Shown: positions 58,448 to 64,000 of the stretch, piece by piece | Layout: each line of letters opens with the position of its first letter | Position numbering within the stretch: the first letter of the stretch is position 1 | Source: Endothia cerciana | Lineage: Eukaryota > Ascomycota > Sordariomycetes > Diaporthales > Cryphonectriaceae | Direction of reading: 5' to 3' | DNA length: 64,000 bases | Assembly (NCBI GenBank): GCA_026119935.1 | Contig: JALRMH010000001.1 | Span: 1,240,001-1,304,000 of the forward strand | Notes under the pieces: model-generated | Databases searched by the model: none | What the model saw: the letters and a program-made list of their open reading frames with translations, nothing else | What the model was told of the DNA's origin: nothing | Position numbers and translations under genes: made by a program

Positions 58448-60144
58448 ATGCGAATACCCTGGCGGGCAACATGGTGGCTGCTACCCGTGCTCGTCGGCGC
58501 GGCGGACGAGGCGAGCTTCTTCTTTGACTGGGACGTCCTCCGCAATTGGACTTATGAGGTGACACCTGACAGTGGCCTGCCGACAGCGACTTCGATCGTG
58601 AACTACACCAAGTTGGAGTACCCCGGGGCCTCGATGCAGTTCCACTGGCTGGTGAACAACAGTGACTTCAACTTTGCGAACGCGGTCCTCGCCACGGGAG
58701 ATACCACGCTGGCGCAAGGCTACAAAGCAGACGACCATGGACAGCCGGACCCAGACGCCACGGTACCACAATTCCCTGGTCAGTCTTCCCATGTCGCACG
58801 GCAGCACTCGTGGCATTCCTCCCCAAGACTGAAATAGCTCGCTGACCCCCCAACGAAGTATCCACGACGGGCTTGCTCACTCTCAACCAGACCATCCTCC
58901 AGAGGCTGTACCGACTCAACAACAACGAGGTGCTGTTCTTCCAGGTGGGCTTGAAAGACTCGACCGGCGCTCAAGAATATGGATCGAGTCCGCGCTGGGC
59001 CATCGCGTGGGATGCGCAGGCCGCGACCTCCATGTTCAGTAGCCTGAGCGCCGCGTCCACAATCATGGGCGTCTCGTCTGCGCCCGCCGTCTTCCCCGAG
59101 CAAACCAGCGCCATGATCTCCGTGAGCACGGCCGTGACCCCTACGGCATATGGAGATGCCTCTGCCACTGCCGCGGCGATGTCACCCACCTCGACCTCAA
59201 CAACTGGCCACAGCGACACCTCGGGCCCGGGGCACCACTCCAAGAGCCCCCTCTCGATAGGCGCCATAGTCGGGATCGCCGTCGGCGGCGCGGCGTTCAT
59301 CATCCTGGTCTGCGTCATCGCGGGCTGGCTCTGCCTCCGCCGGCGGCGGCGGCGGGACAGGGACGCGCGGGGCGCCAGCCAGGACGCCCAGGCCATGCAG
59401 GACATGCTAGCGGAGAAGGAGGCCCGCGCGGGCATCGAGCCGGACACGCCCTACTCGGAGGACGCGCGCAGCCACCGGCCCCTGAACCGCGGGCTGGGCA
59501 TGTCGGGCCTCAACGGGAGCGCCGCGAGCATGTCCATCGCCGGCGAGACGGCGGTCGTGCGGGGGTCGGGCCGGGGCCGGAGCATGAGCTCGACGCGCCG
59601 CGGGTCGGCGGCGCACTCGTCGCTCAGGGGGAACCCCGCGGCGATCGGGACCGCCGTCTCTGTCGGGAGCGCCGCCGGAGACTCGCACCGGGGGTCGTCG
59701 TCGCCTGCCGGGTCGCCGATCGGGCGCTCCTCGACGCAGCAGGAGAGGGCGTTCGGCCCCTACAGGGACACGCCGGGCCAGCCCCCGGAGCAACAGCAGC
59801 AGGTCGGCAGGGGCAGGACCGTGGCTCACAAGAACAGCGCCTCGAACCTCTCTAATGTCATCAACGCCGACCGCGATCCTGAGCCGCCGTCCGCGATATC
59901 AGCGGACAGTGCCCACGAGAACTTCGGCAGCGCCCCGGGCAGCAGGACGGGAACGCCGCAGCTTGGCCAGACGAGGTCCGGCGGGCGGTCGGCGACGCCT
60001 GGTGGCGTCTCCATCTCGGACCAGTACGCGCATTTGGTAGAGGACGGCATGACGGATGACGAGATCCGGAGGTTAGAAGAGGAGGAGAGGGCACTTGATG
60101 AGGCTATCGAGCAGCACCGGACGGAAAGTCGCGCTGCGGGTTGA
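58448..60144 (+). CDS. Signal-peptide, single-TM surface protein (Mid2/WSC-like layout), function unknown
   Basis: Exon 1 is 58448-58778, the intron 58779-58858 and exon 2 58859-60144; the product is 538 aa. A cleavable signal (MRIPWRATWWLLPVLVGAADE) is followed by an extracellular domain with several N-x-S/T sites and the core LVNNSDFNFANAVL / NNNEVLFFQVGLKD. A Ser/Thr-rich stalk leads to one transmembrane helix (IGAIVGIAVGGAAFIILVCVIAGWLCL) with an immediate Arg-rich stop-transfer (RRRRRRDRD). The cytosolic tail is long, disordered and Ser-rich, ending in an acidic helix. The layout resembles fungal stress sensors, but I see no WSC cysteine pattern. Homology to a named family is not claimed. 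Confidence 0.82.
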
Positions 60145-61932
60145 TAGCGGCGCCGGGCTGGGGAGAGTTCGGGTTGGAGTTTCTGATTTTCTATACGGAT
60201 ACCAGACCGACGGGCGCACGTGAGTATGGCAGCCAGTCGTTCTCTTCACCGCCCTGATCACAGAAAATATACATTGTAGTCATCCTCAGTATTGCGACGT
60301 GGCTCATCCCACGGGATGACCAAATGCGGAGTGCCCAGAGCCAGTATGTATACATGTATATATATATACACCACGAGACTGACTGCATCCGAATCTCGAC
60401 CAGGCTAATCTTATTCTGATATCTCGTGGCGTATACATTATAAAACACCCTAAAGAGTAGGCGGCCGGTAGACTTCGAGGGCTCCCCCGAAATCCCATTG
60501 GCCCCTTCCTGTGTTGTACAGGCGGTAAGCAGTAGCACAGATTTGAACGAAGTATGCACGTGCTAAGCCTATATGGCAGCAGACCCATGCGGCTCATAGG
60601 CACTGCCATTCCACTGCCATCTTTTGTGGCTGGGTTTCATTGCCTGACGAGGCTCCTCCTGTTCGCTGCTCCGAGTCTTGCTCACCCAATCCTCCTGAAT
60701 GAGGGACATCAGTCTCATCTACCGGGGACTGCGAGGTTGTATGTACAAATCGTCGATATGTTGGACCCAAGTGAGCGCCGTTGGGGTGGCAGCCGCCGTG
60801 GTCCAGTTCGTGGACTATGGGAAGCGCCCATTGTCCAGAGCCCACGAGACCTATACGTCCTCTACCAACAGCACCGAGAAGGAGACTGAGCTGCTGAAGG
60901 GCCTTTTCGAACTCCGCGGGCTTGCTGCTCGGGCCGAGGAGGACCTGGAGGATGTACTGGCCTGGGGTCAGCAAGCTCGTCGCAGATAAAGGGCCCGAGA
61001 TGGGGCGCGTCAAGCATGGGAGAGGGAAAGGAATCAGGCCAAAGCCAGCCTTGCAAGGTCGACTATAACGAGCCTAAGGATGATAAGGTTGACAGGAGGG
61101 CCAGGAAGTCCTTTTTCGGTTGCTTCGGCTGTCACTAGGGGCGTACACTTTTGCTGTTCCCACTCCCGAGCCGACACACTTTTCAGGGATTAGCTAATGC
61201 GCAAGCGATACATACCATCGAGCGCGGGTTATGACGGGGAGGGAGATATAGGAGAAATATCACCCACGGTGATGTCTTTCAAAGATAGCACCGAAAAGAT
61301 CCCTCAAGGTCCTTATGAGTAGAAACCTCCCAGGCCGAACATTCGCAGCCGTCCATCATCAAGGGGAATGTCTGCGAATTCGTCCGGTGCCGGTGTGATT
61401 CGAGGATCCTGATAACCAGGGGAACTTCCTACCACATACGAGCGTACCTCCTGTCCCTGATGCTCCTCTTTTCCACAGAAACGTTCCCAGTCTGCCGGCC
61501 TGGCGTCTGGACAGGCCATCCTCCGGCTTCGACCAATCTCGAAGCTTATTTCTGAGTGTGTTGGCGCTTATACCGTTCGGATAGGCGACGCGGGTTGAGG
61601 TTGGCCATGCTGAGCTTGCTGGAAAGCCTGACTGTAGGTCATTGGGGGCGAACTCCCCTGTTGTTTTGATATCCTATTGAACAGACCGCCTATATATAAA
61701 TCGTACACGGGGTCTCCCGACCAGGGGTAACTTGGTGATCTAGCTCTTGCCCTCGTTCGCCCGTGGAAATGCCCGCTTCGAGATGAACGACTCACAGAAG
61801 GACGTAGTAGCATGCGTACCCTTTTCCGCGCCTAGCACCCACTCAACGCCAAGAGAACCAAAAATTCCACCAGCCCTCGAGGATGACCCAGAAATAACCC
61901 AAGCCCACCTCGCCGGGCGGCCATTGCGTCGT
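60145..61932. other. Intergenic region with possible gene remnants
   Basis: No confident gene. Two adjacent minus-strand open stretches (61568-61813, containing YPWSGDPVYDLYIGGLFNRI, and 61313-61519, containing DEFADIPLDDGRLRMFGLGG) look protein-like but cannot be joined by a plausible intron. A short TA tract lies near 60,352-60,369. Confidence 0.35.
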
Positions 61933-62759
61933 CTAGCCACGGGTGAAGAACCTACCCACCATGCCACTGGCAATGTTGCCCGCCAGCCCCGTCGCGGAGA
62001 AGGCGCCCCCGGCAATATTGGAGGCCTGGCTGAACCTGTCGCAGCGCGAGAAGGCCAGGGAGTTGGTGATAGTCAGGGCCATCGCGATCGCTGCGCAGTC
62101 ATCCATCAGGGTCAGCCATAATCAGTCGCACCCCGGCCAGCTTCCCGCCTCCGGATCTTGGTCTTTCTTTAACTCACCCACGAGCGGCAGCCAGATAAAC
62201 ATGAAGCGCACGAGCGCCAGCACGGCCAGCGCGACCCACAACAGGGGCTGGACATAGTTCGCCAGCCAGAAGAAGCGGCTGTCGGTCGGGTTGACGGTCT
62301 TGGTGCCGGGCTCGCTGCTCTCAAACACCCACTTCGAGTCGCCCGAGGACGGGTCCACCTCGTTCCACCAGCGCAGGCCGACGAGGCGGCGCCCAGCGAT
62401 ATTCTTGAGGTAGTAAAAGTCGGCGGCGAGGAGGAGGATCGTGATGATGAAGATCAGGACGCTGAGGGGGGGGGGGGCAGAGGGGTTAGCTCGCGCGGAT
62501 AGTGTAGACGAAGGGAGGGAGGGAGGGAAGGCGCCGGGGACGCACAGATTTTTGGTGAAGAGGAGACCGAACAGGTAGACTAGTAGGCTCGCTGCAGAAT
62601 TCCCGTCAGCCAAGTCTTTTCTTCCTCTCCAGAGACCCAGGTCCTCCGCGGGTGCCTCGACTTACACACTCGGAACGACAAGAAGGTCAGCAGTGTGATG
62701 GGATGCGAACTCAGCCGCCAGCTCAGCGAGCCCGGCGCGGGCGCAGCCTGCGAGTCCAT
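61933..62759 (-). CDS. TVP23: Golgi membrane protein TVP23
   Basis: Four exons (62759-62666, 62591-62546, 62461-62178, 62090-61933) give 193 aa, the usual TVP23 length. Family blocks run in order: SSHPITLLTFLSFRV, SLLVYLFGLLF, VLIFIITILLLAADFYYLKN, the absolutely typical GRRLVGLRWWNEVD, SRFFWLANYVQPLLWV, and the C-terminal TNSLAFSRCDRFSQASN with a glycine-rich end. Four hydrophobic helices are evident. It is a late-Golgi vesicle protein of the Yip/TVP group, needed for membrane trafficking. Exon 2 is only 46 nt, and intron 2 contains a G12 run (plus strand 62466-62477) next to its acceptor. It is divergent to the aldolase gene. Confidence 0.93.
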
Positions 62760-63344
62760 CGCAGCTCTTGGAGAGTAACGAGCGGCTGGGTCTCCTTCCC
62801 CTGCGGTGTTCTGGACTGCAGAGATTGACCTGTATGTCGTGGCTGCTGTCGGGTGCGCAGGTTTGTCGTCCTTTTTCTTGGTGTTGGAGCTGATTTGATG
62901 TTTCGCTGTCAGAATAGGATGACTGAGAATCCCCTTGGCCCAGTGCAATCGAGCTGATGTGGCAGGAACGAGCCCTGCTAAATTCACCCGCGCTGTTTCG
63001 ATAACGGTGGGCGCCCTCTCCAGGGGTAAGCTTTATCGCCAAGCCATGAAAAGCTGGGGTAGAACAGGGGGTAGGTAGGTGCTATAGTAGGTACTATAGT
63101 AGGTACTATAGTAGGCTCCCTAAGACGAAGTAGCCGGAGGGGGTTTTTGGGCTGGTGGGGGGAGGGGGGGGCAAGCCGCAGTGTTTAGCTACAGATAGGC
63201 TGGCTACTTCATGGCCCGATATATATGTATTTATCCTCATGAGAATAAGTATTCAAATATTGGGTTGAATCGACGTCCTATATGATTTCCTCTTATAATT
63301 CACACCGTCTAGCGTGAGACACGACAAATCTGCCCTTCACACGC
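62760..63344. promoter_or_regulatory. Divergent promoter of TVP23 and the HpcH/HpaI aldolase gene
   Basis: A 585-bp spacer. It contains about three copies of a 12-bp unit (ctatagtaggta) at 63082-63114 and an AT-rich patch at about 63,215-63,300. Confidence 0.5.
63082..63114. repeat. 12-bp tandem repeat with internal palindrome
   Basis: Two full and one partial copies of ctatagtaggta. The junctions create the palindrome tactatagta. Confidence 0.9.
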
Positions 63345-63418
63345 ATGATGGCGACATCAGCATCCGCCTCCGTCCTGAGGAGGGCCCTCCTCTATGGCAA
63401 GCCAACTCGCACCCTATG

Positions 63419-63469
<51 letters not shown>

Positions 63470-64000
63470 ACATACACACACTCGCTCATGAGATGAACAC
63501 AGTTCGCTGACTTGAATATAGTCCCCGCCTCCTCCCAGAGGATGCTCACAAAATCCCTGTCCCTCGCCTCGGACAACATAACCTACGACCTCGAGGACTC
63601 AGTCACCCCCCACGAGAAGCCCAACGCACGCCTCGCCCTCGCCAGGCACCTGCACTCCCTGTCGTCGTCGCCGTTGTCCCGGCCCCCGGGGATAGGCGAG
63701 ATCGCGGCCCGCATCAACGCCGTCGAGACCCCCTACGCCCTCGAGGACCTCCAGCTGCTGGGCCGGGAGCCGTGCCTCGACGCCATCGTCATCCCCAAGG
63801 TGAACTCGGCCAGCGACCTGACCTTCGTGTCTGACGTGCTCAGGCACGTCGCCCCGGGGCGGTACGGCCCCTCGGGGACGCCCATCCGGCTCCTCGCCCT
63901 CGTCGAGTCCGCGGCCTCCGTCCTCAACCTCCCGCAGATCTGCGCTGCGGGTACGGCCGCCGGCGTCGGCCTGTCCGGCCTGGTCTTCGCCGCCGAGGAC
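63345..64000 (+). CDS. HpcH/HpaI aldolase family protein (citrate lyase beta-like), 5' part, truncated by window end
   Basis: Exon 1 is 63345-63396 and exon 2 starts at 63522 and runs past the window end. The junction gives RRALLYVPASSQRMLTKS, the standard start of this TIM-barrel family. Downstream are the Mg/acyl-CoA blocks ITYDLEDSVTPHEK, ARINAVETP (substrate Arg) and LLALVESAASVLN (metal Glu). Fungal relatives are predicted mitochondrial or peroxisomal lyases acting on malyl-, citramalyl- or citryl-CoA type esters; CLYBL is the animal counterpart. The intron uses a GC donor (gcaagc) and contains a long TC/AC microsatellite. The start could be either of two adjacent ATGs. The C-terminal half is not visible. 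Confidence 0.85.
63397..63521 (+). other. GC-AG intron containing a compound microsatellite
   Basis: A 125-nt intron: donor gcaagc after CTCTATG, probable branch point gctgac, acceptor atatag. (TC)n followed by (AC)n fills about 63,421-63,480. Confidence 0.75.
63421..63480. repeat. Compound (TC)n(AC)n microsatellite
   Basis: A long perfect TC run is followed by an AC run with minor interruptions. It lies inside the intron of the aldolase gene. Confidence 0.95.

Noticed and set aside
57405..58562. Plus-strand open frame of 385 codons overlapping the next gene's start
   Set aside because: It has no recognisable domain. It is in a different frame from the signal-peptide protein that begins at 58448, whose splice structure is well supported.
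1..64000. CRISPR arrays, prophage, rRNA operon or insertion sequences
   Set aside because: The DNA is fungal nuclear. Repeats present are microsatellites and short tandem repeats, not spacer-repeat arrays, and no transposase or rRNA signature was recognised.

Overview
The window reads as nuclear DNA of a filamentous ascomycete, most likely a Sordariomycete. The evidence is short spliceosomal introns (about 50-210 nt, GT-AG plus two clear GC-AG), CTAAC/CTGAC-like branch points, moderately GC-rich coding DNA, no operons, and a recognisable set of conserved fungal housekeeping genes. I assembled exons by hand from splice consensus and family conservation; no database search was possible.

Region 1 (1-8.6 kb): an ARL8-type small GTPase (minus) and the second-largest RNA polymerase I subunit (plus) diverge from a 2.9 kb spacer.

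Region 2 (8.6-23.7 kb), accessory: two cytochrome P450 genes (minus) lie next to a gene that closely resembles BcABA3, the unusual sesquiterpene synthase of fungal abscisic acid biosynthesis (plus), followed by a secreted tyrosinase (plus). AT-rich spacers and diverged repeats lie between them. Downstream is a decayed gene with an NLR-type N-terminal helical domain, carrying frameshifts and in-frame TAG codons. This block is the most interesting part of the window: it looks like an ABA-type terpenoid cluster, or a variant of one, without the ABA4-type short-chain dehydrogenase in view.

Region 3 (23.7-36.7 kb), core: the CDC6/Cdc18 replication licensing ATPase, molybdenum cofactor sulfurase, ALG12 mannosyltransferase head to head with a MNN9-type mannan polymerase subunit, and a PEX4-like ubiquitin-conjugating enzyme set among long poly-G tracts.

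Region 4 (36.7-52 kb): a large disordered 'cell wall proline-rich' type protein, then about 5 kb without a supported gene, then the rRNA-processing factor CGR1, a coiled-coil membrane protein, and a PX-domain protein of the yeast Ypr097w (Lec1) type.

Region 5 (52-64 kb): a DUF726 alpha/beta-hydrolase (yeast Mil1/TMCO4 type), a signal-peptide plus single-TM surface protein, the Golgi protein TVP23, and the 5' part of an HpcH/HpaI aldolase (citrate lyase beta-like) that runs off the right end.

Homopolymeric G/C runs of 11-15 nt recur throughout, always outside intact coding sequence.
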